This document shows, in pieces, positions 18,228-26,411 of a DNA stretch of 64,000 nt (positions are counted from its first letter, which is position 1; each line of letters begins with the position of its first letter). A model generated the notes under the pieces. The model was given only the letters and a program-made list of their open reading frames with translations. It did no database searches and had not been told where the DNA came from. The DNA lies in assembly GCF_001590965.1 (NCBI RefSeq), contig NZ_BCTW01000016.1:61096-125095 (forward strand), written 5' to 3'. This stretch comes from Novosphingobium lentum NBRC 107847. GTDB lineage: Bacteria; Pseudomonadota; Alphaproteobacteria; Sphingomonadales; Sphingomonadaceae. Both the position numbers and the translations under genes were made by a program.

Positions 18228-20185
18228 CACAGGTTGAGCCTCAACTGACCGATCGCCTTGGCGATGTCGGAAAACGCCTGGTCCAGCTCGGTCGAGTTGC
18301 TCGCCGCGAAATAATGGCCTTCGCCCGCGCAATTGCTCATGATCGGGTTGATGTCGGTGCCGAACGCGATGAACCACACGGTGACGTTCTTTTTCTTGGC
18401 GGCTTCGCAGGCGTAGGAGAAGCGGTTCTCCACGGTCTGGGTCAGCGTTAGCGGGCTCGACGAATTCCACCGCCGCTTGTCGAGCGGTTCCACGCCATAA
18501 GCGCCGTAACTGATGTCCAGCGACGAGGTCGCACCGTCGGTCAGCATGATGATGTTGCGGTTGGTGCGGTTGTTGGGCGCGACATCGGCGTTTTCGGTCG
18601 CGAAGATTCCGGTCGGCGAAATCAGCCGCGCGCCCCAGATCATCCCGATGTCGTGGTACGTGCTGCCGCCCGGGGTGAGCGTCGCGACATAGGAATCGAT
18701 ATCGCTGGCAGACATTTCGGCCAGCTTGTGCGCCGCCGGAGGGCAGGCGGCGAAGCCGGGAATGTAGGGCGCGACATATTCGTCGTTGGTGGTGATCGCA
18801 GCGGTGTTGAAGCTGCCACCGCTCCACTTGAGCTGGCGTTCGTAGATCATCGCCGGATATTCCGGCCGCCACTGCGTCGATGTGTCGCCGGCATTGGGCA
18901 CCAGGTCGATGTCGAGATCCTTGGCGCGGGTCAGGTCGACGTTGTTGTAGTCGTCGATCTCGTAAGTGCCGCGTTCCTCCATGCAGCCGTTGGACTCGGT
19001 GCGCCACGCGCTCGTGTCCTTGTTGACCAGCTGGTACTGCCAGTTGCTCCCGCCGTTGAGCTTGGGCTCGGTGATGTAGGTGTAGGCGCTGACATAGTTG
19101 CTGTAGATGGTCTGGTTGACCGTGCACGTGGTGCCCGACAGCGATGTGGCGTAAGAGCTTCCGTTTTGCGTACGCTGATAGGTCTCGACCGTTTGCGTGC
19201 CGGGAACGGGCGTTGTCACCGTTGTGCTGACGGTTGAAATGAGCACCGGGCTGCTGGTGGTCAGCGTGTTCGCAGGCTTGGTCGGACACGAATACGTGCT
19301 GCCGCTCTGCTTTGCGGCGTACGTCGAAACTGCGGAGGTGTAGTAGTTGCCCGAAACCGACGTCAGCGCACCGTAATAGCTGTACGTGCCGCCCGTGCTG
19401 CCGGTGCCGACCAGGACGCGCGAATCGTAGTTCCAGTTAGGCACCACCCAGGAATCCTGCAGCAGCGAGCCGACATTGACGTTGGTCGAATAGGGCACAA
19501 AGCCAAAACGGATGCGGCTGCCGGGCACCTTGCTGCCCATCATCTGCGCGTAGAACGTCTTGACCACCGATTTCAGCACGGCGATCTTGGGCTGGCTTTC
19601 GGTCGGCGTGTTTTCAGCCATCGAACCGGTCACGTCGAGCACCATCATGATATCGGTGTTGGTGACATTGAGCCGGGCCGAACAATCGATCTTCACCGGG
19701 ATGCGCGTGTAGCCAAAGATCGACATGATCGAGGTCGGCATGTCGATCGCGGCCTTCCCGGTGATCGAGAAGTCGTTGTTGAGCACCATCGTGAACGAAC
19801 GGTTTTCGCTGCCGTAGCTGCCATCGCGGAAGTTGACGTTGAAGAACTTGTTGCCCGCGTCGGTCACTTTGGGGCCGTCGGTCGAAGCATTGAAGTTCGC
19901 GCCGGCCCCCAGTGACTTGCGCGCGCCGAGCACGCCGGCATCGCAGGCGGACTGGAGCCGGGCCTGCGCGAGGTAGGCGCGGCCCATGTCAACGCCGCCG
20001 CCGATCATCGCCAGCAATGGGATCATCGCCGCCGCCACGATCGCGATCGTGTTGCCCGTGCGATCGCCTGCCAATCGTGCGAGGAACGGGCGTGCCAGGA
20101 GCGGGCGGGCCATGAACGGGCTGGTCCGCCGCGAACGAAGCGCGCGCGTCAGCAGGCTCAGCAATGTCGTGACCACCCCGTTCAT
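18227..20185 (-). CDS. TadG-like protein with von Willebrand factor A domain (copy 2)
   Basis: A 652-residue protein with a TadG-type N-terminus: basic residues, then DRTGNTIAIVAAAMIPLL, a membrane helix. A vWA domain follows with the metal-site motif MMVLDVTGSM near residue 200; a large middle insertion rich in Ser/Thr/Tyr separates it from the rest of the fold (HDIGMIWGARL ... IIMLTDGAT). It is a clear paralogue of the upstream gene (both contain FFNVNFRDGSYG). It probably acts at the cell surface in adhesion or pilus-like structures. ATG 20185 is used; TTG 20224 is an alternative. A CtrA-like box lies just upstream. Confidence 0.82.
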   Translation of the reverse strand: MNGVVTTLLSLLTRALRSRRTSPFMARPLLARPFLARLAGDRTGNTIAIVAAAMIPLLAMIGGGVDMGRAYLAQARLQSACDAGVLGARKSLGAGANFNASTDGPKVTDAGNKFFNVNFRDGSYGSENRSFTMVLNNDFSITGKAAIDMPTSIMSIFGYTRIPVKIDCSARLNVTNTDIMMVLDVTGSMAENTPTESQPKIAVLKSVVKTFYAQMMGSKVPGSRIRFGFVPYSTNVNVGSLLQDSWVVPNWNYDSRVLVGTGSTGGTYSYYGALTSVSGNYYTSAVSTYAAKQSGSTYSCPTKPANTLTTSSPVLISTVSTTVTTPVPGTQTVETYQRTQNGSSYATSLSGTTCTVNQTIYSNYVSAYTYITEPKLNGGSNWQYQLVNKDTSAWRTESNGCMEERGTYEIDDYNNVDLTRAKDLDIDLVPNAGDTSTQWRPEYPAMIYERQLKWSGGSFNTAAITTNDEYVAPYIPGFAACPPAAHKLAEMSASDIDSYVATLTPGGSTYHDIGMIWGARLISPTGIFATENADVAPNNRTNRNIIMLTDGATSSLDISYGAYGVEPLDKRRWNSSSPLTLTQTVENRFSYACEAAKKKNVTVWFIAFGTDINPIMSNCAGEGHYFAASNSTELDQAFSDIAKAIGQLRLNL

Positions 20186-20233
20186 GCGTCGACCATACCC
20201 GCGTGCGGTAAAGGTTGCCGCCAACAGGTATGG

Positions 20234-20248
20234 TTAACGAACGGTTAG
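20234..20248. promoter_or_regulatory. CtrA-like box upstream of the second vWA gene
   Basis: TTAA-N7-TTAG (20234-20237 and 20245-20248), one base off the CtrA consensus TTAA-N7-TTAA, 49 bases before ATG 20185. It lies in the same relative position as the perfect box in front of the paralogue. Confidence 0.5.
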
Positions 20249-20292
20249 CGCGCCGCCCGGGCAAGCCGCCGACCGGCTTCGGAAACAGCGCC

Positions 20293-22230
20293 TTACCCCG
20301 AGACACGCAAGTCTCCCATCGACTTGGCAATGTTGGAAAATACCGTTTCCAGTTCCGTGGCATTGCCGGCGGAAAACGAATGACCCACGCCGGCACATTG
20401 CGTCATGACAGGGTTAAGGTCGGTGCCGAATGCCACGAACCACACCGTGATGTTGCGCTTTTTCACTTCCTGGCAGGCAACGGTGAACCGCTTTTCCACC
20501 ACCTCGGTCAACGACAGCGGCGACGATGGCGACCAGCGCCGGTGGTCGAGCGGTTCGATGCCGTACGCGCCATACGACAGGTCGAGCGGCGCGGTCTGCC
20601 CGTCGGTCAGGAAGATCAGGTTGCGGTTGGTCGGCTTGCCCGCGAGATCGGCGTTTTCATCCGCGAACAGGCCGGTCGAGGACAGCAGCCGTCCGCCCCA
20701 GATCATGCCAATGTCATGGTAGGTGCTGCCACGGGGCTGCAAGGCGTCGACATAGTCCGACAGATCCTGCGGCGTCATCGGCGCCAGCTTGCGCGCAGGG
20801 CTGGGGCAAGATGACAGTCCCGCCCATTCCGACATCATGAAGTCGCCGCCGAACGTGACCGGCCCCGGCGTGAAGCTGCCGTTGCCGTTCCAGTCCATGC
20901 TGCGCACCCACGAGATCTCGTTGAGCATGGGCTTCCACTGTGTATCCGGGTTGGCGCTGGTCGGGATCGTATCGAGATCGAGATCGAGCGCGCGGGTCAG
21001 GTCGACGTTGTCGTAATCGCCGATCTCGTACGTCGCGCGCTCTTCCATGCAGCCGCGAAACCAGGCGCGCAGCGGGGAAGGGCTGGCGGGAGACCCCGCC
21101 ATGGGAACGTCGAGATAACCACCGGCCAGCGGCGCATCGTCGGTCGCACCTTTGAGGTTGCGCACATCGAACGCCATCGGCTTGTAGCGCCATGTGAACA
21201 CCGGGTTGGTCACCGTGCCGGTCTTCTTCGTCGTCCAACTGTAGACATAGTGGTCGTAGGTGGTGCCGGTGACCGACTTGTTCCCGCTGTCGGCAAAGGC
21301 GCAGCCATAGGCGGTGCCGTTGATTTCGGCCGTGCCCGTCACGGTGCCGTCGGGGGCCGTGTTGTACGACAGCTGGGCCCATGTAACGGTGTTCGCGGGG
21401 CAGGTCGCCGACAGGTATGCTGCGACGGCGCTCGTCGTGCCGCTGACATAGGCATAGGAGGTGTCGTACGTGTCGTGCGTTTCGGTTGTCCCGGTGTCTT
21501 CCCCGACGCGGCCCTGGTAGGTCGCGCTGTCGGCAACCCAGCCCGATTTGAGCAGACCGCCGACGTTGACGTTGGTCGAATACGGCACGAAACCATAGCG
21601 TACGCGGGTGCCGGGGCTCTTGCTGGCTTCGAGCTGGCTGTAGAACGACTTCACCACGTTGCGCAGGACTTGCAGCTTGGGCGCGGTGTCACCCGGATTG
21701 GTGTCCGCCATCGATCCGGTGGTATCGAGCACCATCATGACGTCGGTGTTGGCGTAGTTCAGCCGGGCCTTGCAGTTGACGGTGATCGGCACTTGCTGGA
21801 AGCCGAAAATGCGCATCAGCGTGGTGGGCACGATGACGGTGGCGTGGCCCGAAATCGAGTAATCGCTCTCCAGCGCCATCGCGAACGTGCGGTCGGTGGT
21901 GCCGTAGCTGCCATCGCGAAAGTTGACGTTAAAGAACCGCTGGCCGATGGTTGCGGCCGCTTCGGGAATGGCGCCCGAGGTCGGCGCGACCGAGCCCAGT
22001 GACTTGCGCGCCGCGAGCGCGCCGGCATCGCAGGCCTGCTGGAGGCGCGATTGGGCGAGGTAGGCGCGTCCCATGTCCAGCCCGCTGCCGAGCATCCCGA
22101 TCAGCGGAATGATCGCGGCGGCGACGATGGCAAGGGTGTTGCCGGCACGGTCGCGGGCCAGGCGCACGAGCCACGAATCGTCGCGGTGCACAATCCGGTC
22201 GGTGGTTTCGTCCAGTCCGAAACTGCTCAC
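20293..22230 (-). CDS. TadG-like protein with von Willebrand factor A domain (copy 1)
   Basis: A 645-residue paralogue of the gene downstream. The N-terminus has DRAGNTLAIVAAAIIPLIGM as prepilin-like membrane helix, then VDMGRAYLAQ-type sequence, FFNVNFRDGSYG, and a vWA domain with MMVLDTTGSM (D-x-T-x-S metal site). Later conserved pieces are HDIGMIWGGRLL, LIFLTDGQTAPLDLS and the SAGNATELETVFSNIAKSMGDLR end. GTG 22230 is preferred: AAGGAG lies about eight bases before it, whereas the in-frame GTG 22239 overlaps that element. It is the first gene of the Tad-like run and carries a perfect CtrA box upstream. Confidence 0.82.
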   Translation of the reverse strand: MSSFGLDETTDRIVHRDDSWLVRLARDRAGNTLAIVAAAIIPLIGMLGSGLDMGRAYLAQSRLQQACDAGALAARKSLGSVAPTSGAIPEAAATIGQRFFNVNFRDGSYGTTDRTFAMALESDYSISGHATVIVPTTLMRIFGFQQVPITVNCKARLNYANTDVMMVLDTTGSMADTNPGDTAPKLQVLRNVVKSFYSQLEASKSPGTRVRYGFVPYSTNVNVGGLLKSGWVADSATYQGRVGEDTGTTETHDTYDTSYAYVSGTTSAVAAYLSATCPANTVTWAQLSYNTAPDGTVTGTAEINGTAYGCAFADSGNKSVTGTTYDHYVYSWTTKKTGTVTNPVFTWRYKPMAFDVRNLKGATDDAPLAGGYLDVPMAGSPASPSPLRAWFRGCMEERATYEIGDYDNVDLTRALDLDLDTIPTSANPDTQWKPMLNEISWVRSMDWNGNGSFTPGPVTFGGDFMMSEWAGLSSCPSPARKLAPMTPQDLSDYVDALQPRGSTYHDIGMIWGGRLLSSTGLFADENADLAGKPTNRNLIFLTDGQTAPLDLSYGAYGIEPLDHRRWSPSSPLSLTEVVEKRFTVACQEVKKRNITVWFVAFGTDLNPVMTQCAGVGHSFSAGNATELETVFSNIAKSMGDLRVSG

Positions 22231-22623
22231 GCAAACCACTCCTTCCGGGATGTGGCTATAACTTTCGTTCAGGAATGAACCGGTAACTGCCGTGGTTAAG
22301 TTTCAGTTAAACCCATGACTATTTGATCCACTATGGTATTGAAGGCTATCTTGATTTGAAAGTCAGGAAATTTAACGGCTGTTGACGATATTTACTGCGT
22401 CAATTACTTATCGCCTGCATGACGATCCTGCACCGATGACCGGGCCGCTTGGCCCGCAGAGATTAACGCCCGACTGGCCACATCCCGTCCGTCAGCGCGC
22501 ATTTTGGCGGTCCAGCGACTTGTCGGGGGCAGACTCGCCGCGAACGATCCCGTATCGCCGGGCCATGATGCCAACAATTCCCGACGGCAGGACGTGACCG
22601 CGCCGCCCGACCGACACGCCCTC
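22231..22623. other. 393-base intergenic region upstream of the Tad-like locus
   Basis: A divergent, comparatively AT-rich region between the first vWA gene and the squalene-synthase-like gene. It holds the ribosome-binding site of the vWA gene (about 22239-22244 on the minus strand) and a perfect CtrA consensus at 22296-22310. I see no convincing ORF or RNA gene. Confidence 0.7.
22296..22310. promoter_or_regulatory. perfect CtrA consensus box (TTAA-N7-TTAA)
   Basis: TTAA (22296-22299), seven bases, TTAA (22307-22310), 65 bases upstream of GTG 22230. CtrA is the alphaproteobacterial cell-cycle regulator that controls pilus and flagellar genes, so the placement before a Tad-like operon is meaningful. 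Binding is inferred. Confidence 0.65.
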
Positions 22624-23187
22624 ATGGACACGCTCGATCCGCCCGAACGGCTGGCGCTGGCTTATGCGCCGCGATCGGTTGCGCCGCTGTGGCTGGGATT
22701 TTTCGCACTCGATGCACGGCTGAGGGAAACAGCCCGTCCCGGGCGTGAGCCGGTGATGATCCAGTTGCGGCTGGCGTGGTGGCGCGACCGGTTCACCACG
22801 CCCGCGGGCGATTGGCCGCGCGGCGAGCCCCTGCTGGCACACCTTGTCCCGTGGGAGACGGAGCGGGCTGCGCTGGCCGGGATGGTCGATGGCTGGGAAG
22901 CACAGGCCGTGGGCGAGGACGGCGGTGGCGAACTCGCCGATGCGCGGATCGCCGCGATGACTGCCCTGGCGCGGCTCTGCGCCATTGCCGACACGACGGC
23001 TGTAGGCAGCGCGGCGAGCGACTGGGTGCGCCCCGCCGCCGCCGGGCCGGGCCGCACTCTGAACCGCGCCATGCGGCCACTGATGCTCCTGCGCGGGCTG
23101 GCGGTTCGTGCCGCCGCGCGGGGAGGCCGGCCCGCTCCGATCGCGGACCTCGCGGTGGCGCTGCGGCTCGGCCTGATCGGGCGGTAA
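22624..23187 (+). CDS. squalene/phytoene synthase-like protein (short)
   Basis: About 187 residues, starting DPPERLALAYAPRSVAPLWLGFFALDARL and continuing EPVMIQLRLAWWRD, as in the N-terminal half of squalene/phytoene synthase family proteins. It is much shorter than true prenyl synthases (about 280-350) and the two DxxxD diphosphate-binding motifs are not evident, so it resembles the NDUFAF6-like or degenerate class rather than an active synthase. ATG 22624 puts the family start at the N-terminus; GTG 22594 is possible. No ribosome-binding site is convincing for either. Confidence 0.6.
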   Translation: MDTLDPPERLALAYAPRSVAPLWLGFFALDARLRETARPGREPVMIQLRLAWWRDRFTTPAGDWPRGEPLLAHLVPWETERAALAGMVDGWEAQAVGEDGGGELADARIAAMTALARLCAIADTTAVGSAASDWVRPAAAGPGRTLNRAMRPLMLLRGLAVRAAARGGRPAPIADLAVALRLGLIGR

Positions 23188-23299
23188 CGACAGGCCCTAC
23201 GTAATATTACGCAGGAATGGATGCGGTTGGGAGTCACCGCCCGACAGGACCGCGCTATCGTCAGGCCGGTCGCTCCGGCGGCGGCTGCGAGGGCGTCCG

Positions 23300-23872
23300 A
23301 TGAACCGTATCGTATTGGGCGCGTTCGCCGCGTTGCTGCTGGTCGCCTCGGGTGTGTTTTGGTGGCAGGGCCGCGCCCAGACCGCGCGCAACGCGCCGCC
23401 GCCCAGCATCGCGGCAACCGATGGCGCGCAACCCGATGCCGAAGACCCGCCCGATGAAGACGGCGCGGGCCAGCACGGTGCTTCGCTGCCGCAAGCGAGC
23501 GAGGAATCGCGCGAAGCCCGCCGGTTCGACCGGTTCGACAAGGACCGTGACGGGCGGATCACGCGCAACGAACTGCTCGCGCCGCGGGTAAAGGCGTTCC
23601 GCAAGCTCGATGTCGATGGCAACAACCTGCTGTCGTTCGAAGAATGGGCGGTGCGCACCAGCAACAAGTTCAAGGGGGCCGACCACAATGGCGACGGCGC
23701 GCTCACCCGTGAGGAATTCGTCGCCACCAAGTCGAAGAAGTCGGCGGCCAAGTGCCAGTGCAAGCCCGCCGCAGGCAGCCATCGCGGCCGGAGCAAAGGC
23801 GGCAGGGCCGCGCGCGATCAGTCGGGCAGCGATCCCGCGTCAGGCAACGACGGTGGGGAGCCAGACGGCTAG
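23300..23872 (+). CDS. membrane-anchored EF-hand calcium-binding protein
   Basis: A 190-residue protein with an N-terminal membrane/signal segment (about 4-24), an acidic Pro/Asp-rich linker, then three EF-hand loops: [24 protein letters not shown] and [12 protein letters not shown], each with Asp at position 1 and an acidic residue at 12. A CQC pair and a basic Gly/Arg/Ser-rich tail follow. It probably binds Ca2+ in the periplasm; no partner is evident. Its 3' end overlaps the convergent trmFO gene by 33 bases. Confidence 0.85.
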   Translation: MNRIVLGAFAALLLVASGVFWWQGRAQTARNAPPPSIAATDGAQPDAEDPPDEDGAGQHGASLPQASEESREARRFDRFDKDRDGRITRNELLAPRVKAFRKLDVDGNNLLSFEEWAVRTSNKFKGADHNGDGALTREEFVATKSKKSAAKCQCKPAAGSHRGRSKGGRAARDQSGSDPASGNDGGEPDG

Positions 23873-25201
23873 ATCGGCCTTGCCCCGGCCGGTGTAGGCT
23901 TCCTTGCGCTGCTTTTTCTTCACCTCGTCCGCCGGCGGTGGGAACAGGCCGAAGTTGACGTTCATCGGCTGGTAGCTGTCGGCTTCCGCATCGCCGGTAA
24001 TGTGGCTGAGCAGGGCGCCGAGCGCGGTCGTGCGGGGCGGGGCGGTCCATGGCGTACCGGCGATCTGCGCCGCGGTCATCAGTCCCGCCAGCAAGCCCAC
24101 CGACGCGCTTTCGACATAGCCTTCGCAGCCGGTGATCTGACCGGCAAAGCGGATGTGCGGCGCGCTGCCGAGCCGCAACTGCCGGTCGAGCAGCGTCGGC
24201 GAATTGAGGAACGTGTTGCGATGCAGGCCGCCCAGGCGAGCAAATTCGGCGTTCTGCAGCCCCGGGATCGTGCGGAACAGGCGCACCTGCTCGGCATGTT
24301 TCAGCTTGGTCTGGAATCCCACCATGTTCCACAGCGTGCCTAGCTTGTTGTCCTGCCGCAGCTGCACCACGGCATGGGCCCAGCGCCCTTGGGGATGTTC
24401 CGGACTGGCCCAATGCGGATTGTCGAGCCCTACGGGCTTCATCGGCCCGAACCGCAAGGTGTCTTCACCGCGCGATGCCATCACCTCGATCGGCATGCAG
24501 CCTTCGAAATACGGCGTGCTGGCTTCCCACTCGCGGAACTCGGTCTTTTCGCCGTCGAGCAGGCCCTGGCGGAACGCGACGTATTCCTCGCGCGTCATCG
24601 GGCAGTTGATGTAGTCCTTGCCCGAACCGTCGTCGCCACTGCCCTTGTCCCAGCGCGAGGCCATCCAGCAGATGTCCATGTCGATGCTGTCACGGTGAAC
24701 GATCGGCGCGATCGCATCGAAGAACGCCAGCGAATCCGCCCCGGTCGCCGCGCCGATGCTGTCGGCGAGCGCGGGGGCGGTAAGCGGTCCAGTGGCGATG
24801 ATCGTCAGTCCGGACGCGGGCAGCATGTCGATCCGCTCGCGCACGATCTCCAGCGTCGGCTGCGCGGCCAGCGCGGCTTCGACGTGCGCCGAAAACACAT
24901 CGCGGTCGACCGCCAGCGCGGATCCGGCAGGAACGCTCGACTTGTCCGCCGCCGCCATCACCAGCGAGCCCAGCGCGCGCATTTCGTGGTGCAGCAGACC
25001 GACCGCGTTGCGTTCGTGGTCGTCCGAGCGGAAGCTGTTCGAGCAGACCAGTTCGGCCAGCGCATCGCCCTGGTGGGCCGGGCTGCGCTCGCCCGCGCCG
25101 CGCATTTCCGATAGTTTCACGCGGATGCCGCGCCGGGCGAGCTGCCACGCCGCTTCGCTTCCGGCCAGTCCGCCGCCGATGATATGGACCTGATGTGTCA
25201 T
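23840..25201 (-). CDS. trmFO: tRNA (m5U54) methyltransferase, folate/FAD-dependent
   Basis: A 453-residue FAD protein that methylates U54 in the tRNA T loop using methylenetetrahydrofolate. It has the N-terminal dinucleotide-binding motif [17 protein letters not shown], the family block [25 protein letters not shown], and the C-terminal [14 protein letters not shown] 25201 gives the canonical [11 protein letters not shown] start; the upstream ORF extension is spurious. It converges on the EF-hand gene and is divergent from the lysoplasmalogenase-like gene. Confidence 0.95.
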   Translation of the reverse strand: MTHQVHIIGGGLAGSEAAWQLARRGIRVKLSEMRGAGERSPAHQGDALAELVCSNSFRSDDHERNAVGLLHHEMRALGSLVMAAADKSSVPAGSALAVDRDVFSAHVEAALAAQPTLEIVRERIDMLPASGLTIIATGPLTAPALADSIGAATGADSLAFFDAIAPIVHRDSIDMDICWMASRWDKGSGDDGSGKDYINCPMTREEYVAFRQGLLDGEKTEFREWEASTPYFEGCMPIEVMASRGEDTLRFGPMKPVGLDNPHWASPEHPQGRWAHAVVQLRQDNKLGTLWNMVGFQTKLKHAEQVRLFRTIPGLQNAEFARLGGLHRNTFLNSPTLLDRQLRLGSAPHIRFAGQITGCEGYVESASVGLLAGLMTAAQIAGTPWTAPPRTTALGALLSHITGDAEADSYQPMNVNFGLFPPPADEVKKKQRKEAYTGRGKADLAVWLPTVVA

Positions 25202-25298
25202 GCCCCGCGCCATAGGCATTGCGCGCGCCGCGCGACAGCCCCAAACGGACTTTCGACGCCGTGCCGACAAGGCCCAACCCGAACAAGGAGCGAACGCG

Positions 25299-25982
25299 AT
25301 GCCCGCGCGCGGATTGCTGGAACGCAGACCATGGCTGCTGGCCAGCCTCGCGTTCGCCATCAGTTACTGGTTTGTGGCCGATGGCCGGCTGCCCGGGCTT
25401 TACCAGATGGCGTGGAAGGGCGCGGGCGTGGCGCTGCTCGCGGTGTATGCGTGGACGCGCAACGGCTCGCGCGACGGGCACCTGATCGCGGGCGTGATGG
25501 CGCTGGGTGCGCTGGGCGACGTGCTGATGGAAATCGACGCCACCGCCGGCGGTGCGGCGTTTTTCGCCGGCCACGTGTGCGCCATTGCGCTGTACTTGCG
25601 CCATCGCCGGGCCGACACCAGCGTGAGCCAGAAACTGCTGGCGGTCGCATTGCTGGTCATCGTGCCGCTGCTGGCGTGGGTGCTTCCGTCAGACCGTTCG
25701 ACGGCGGCGAACACCGCCCTCTACGCGCTGGTATTGGCCGGCATGGCGGGCCTGGCGTGGACCAGCAGTTTCCCGCTCTATGGCGTGGGGCTGGGGGCGC
25801 TGCTGTTCGTCGCCTCGGATGTGCTGATCTTTGCCCGGATGGGGCCGCTGGCTGCCAGCGCGCTGCCGGGCTGGCTGATCTGGCCGCTGTACTACGTCGG
25901 GCAGTTCCTGATCTGCACCGGCGTGATCGCCACGCTCAGCCGCAATGGCGAGGACGCGCGCTTGCAGGCGGCAGTGGGTTAG
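25299..25982 (+). CDS. YhhN/TMEM86-family protein (lysoplasmalogenase-like)
   Basis: A 227-residue protein with about eight hydrophobic segments, matching the YhhN/TMEM86 family; characterised members hydrolyse the vinyl-ether bond of lysoplasmalogens. Characteristic elements are the [11 protein letters not shown] run with conserved Asp residues near residue 75 and the ASDVLIFAR block near 180. ATG 25299 is chosen because AAGGAG lies about nine bases before it. Its TAG stop is the first of several stop codons created by a 15 bp tandem repeat (25977-26028). Confidence 0.85.
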   Translation: MPARGLLERRPWLLASLAFAISYWFVADGRLPGLYQMAWKGAGVALLAVYAWTRNGSRDGHLIAGVMALGALGDVLMEIDATAGGAAFFAGHVCAIALYLRHRRADTSVSQKLLAVALLVIVPLLAWVLPSDRSTAANTALYALVLAGMAGLAWTSSFPLYGVGLGALLFVASDVLIFARMGPLAASALPGWLIWPLYYVGQFLICTGVIATLSRNGEDARLQAAVG

Positions 25983-26028
25983 ATCGCAGGGGGGTAGGTC
26001 GCAGGGGGTTAGGTCGCAGGGGGTTAGG
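25977..26028. repeat. 15 bp tandem repeat at convergent gene ends
   Basis: Unit GGTTAGGTCGCAGGG in about 3.5 copies (25977-25991, 25992-26006, 26007-26021, partial after). The first copy supplies the TAG stop of the YhhN-like gene and the last supplies the TAA stop of the opposite DUF952 gene, so stop codons occur on both strands through the repeat. Confidence 0.9.
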
Positions 26029-26407
26029 CGACCGTGGGCAGCCGCACCGAGCCGTCCAGCTCGCGCTCCAGCGGCCCGTAAGCCAGCGTCGCCGACAGCG
26101 GCAGGGGCGCGTACAAGTGCGGGAAATCCTGACCGCCGCGCGATGGCTCCCATCGGATCGCATCACCCAGCGCTTCGACATCGACCGCGACGATATGCAG
26201 GCTATCCTGTCCGGCGAAATGCCGGTCGATCGTCTCGGCCAGTTGCGCGGCGGTGGACAAGTGGACGAAGCCGTCGGCCAGATCCACCGGCGCGCCCGCA
26301 AAGGAGCCCTGCGCCTCCAACTCGGCCATCTGCGCCCGGGTGAGCACTTTGTAGGCGACCAGCGGGCGGTCTGACGGGCCTGCACCCGCCGGGCTGGCAT
26401 TCACCAT
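26024..26407 (-). CDS. DUF952 family protein
   Basis: A 127-residue cytoplasmic protein of the DUF952 family, recognisable from YKVLTRAQM, the GAPVDLADGFVHLSTAAQLAET core and a C-terminal HLYAPLPLSA. Members resemble small ADP-ribosyl-binding or transferase-like folds but have no established function. ATG 26407 lies four bases after the gyrA stop, so it is probably the distal gene of the gyrA transcript. Its stop is provided by the flanking tandem repeat. Confidence 0.85.
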   Translation of the reverse strand: MVNASPAGAGPSDRPLVAYKVLTRAQMAELEAQGSFAGAPVDLADGFVHLSTAAQLAETIDRHFAGQDSLHIVAVDVEALGDAIRWEPSRGGQDFPHLYAPLPLSATLAYGPLERELDGSVRLPTVA

Positions 26408-26411
26408 CGAA

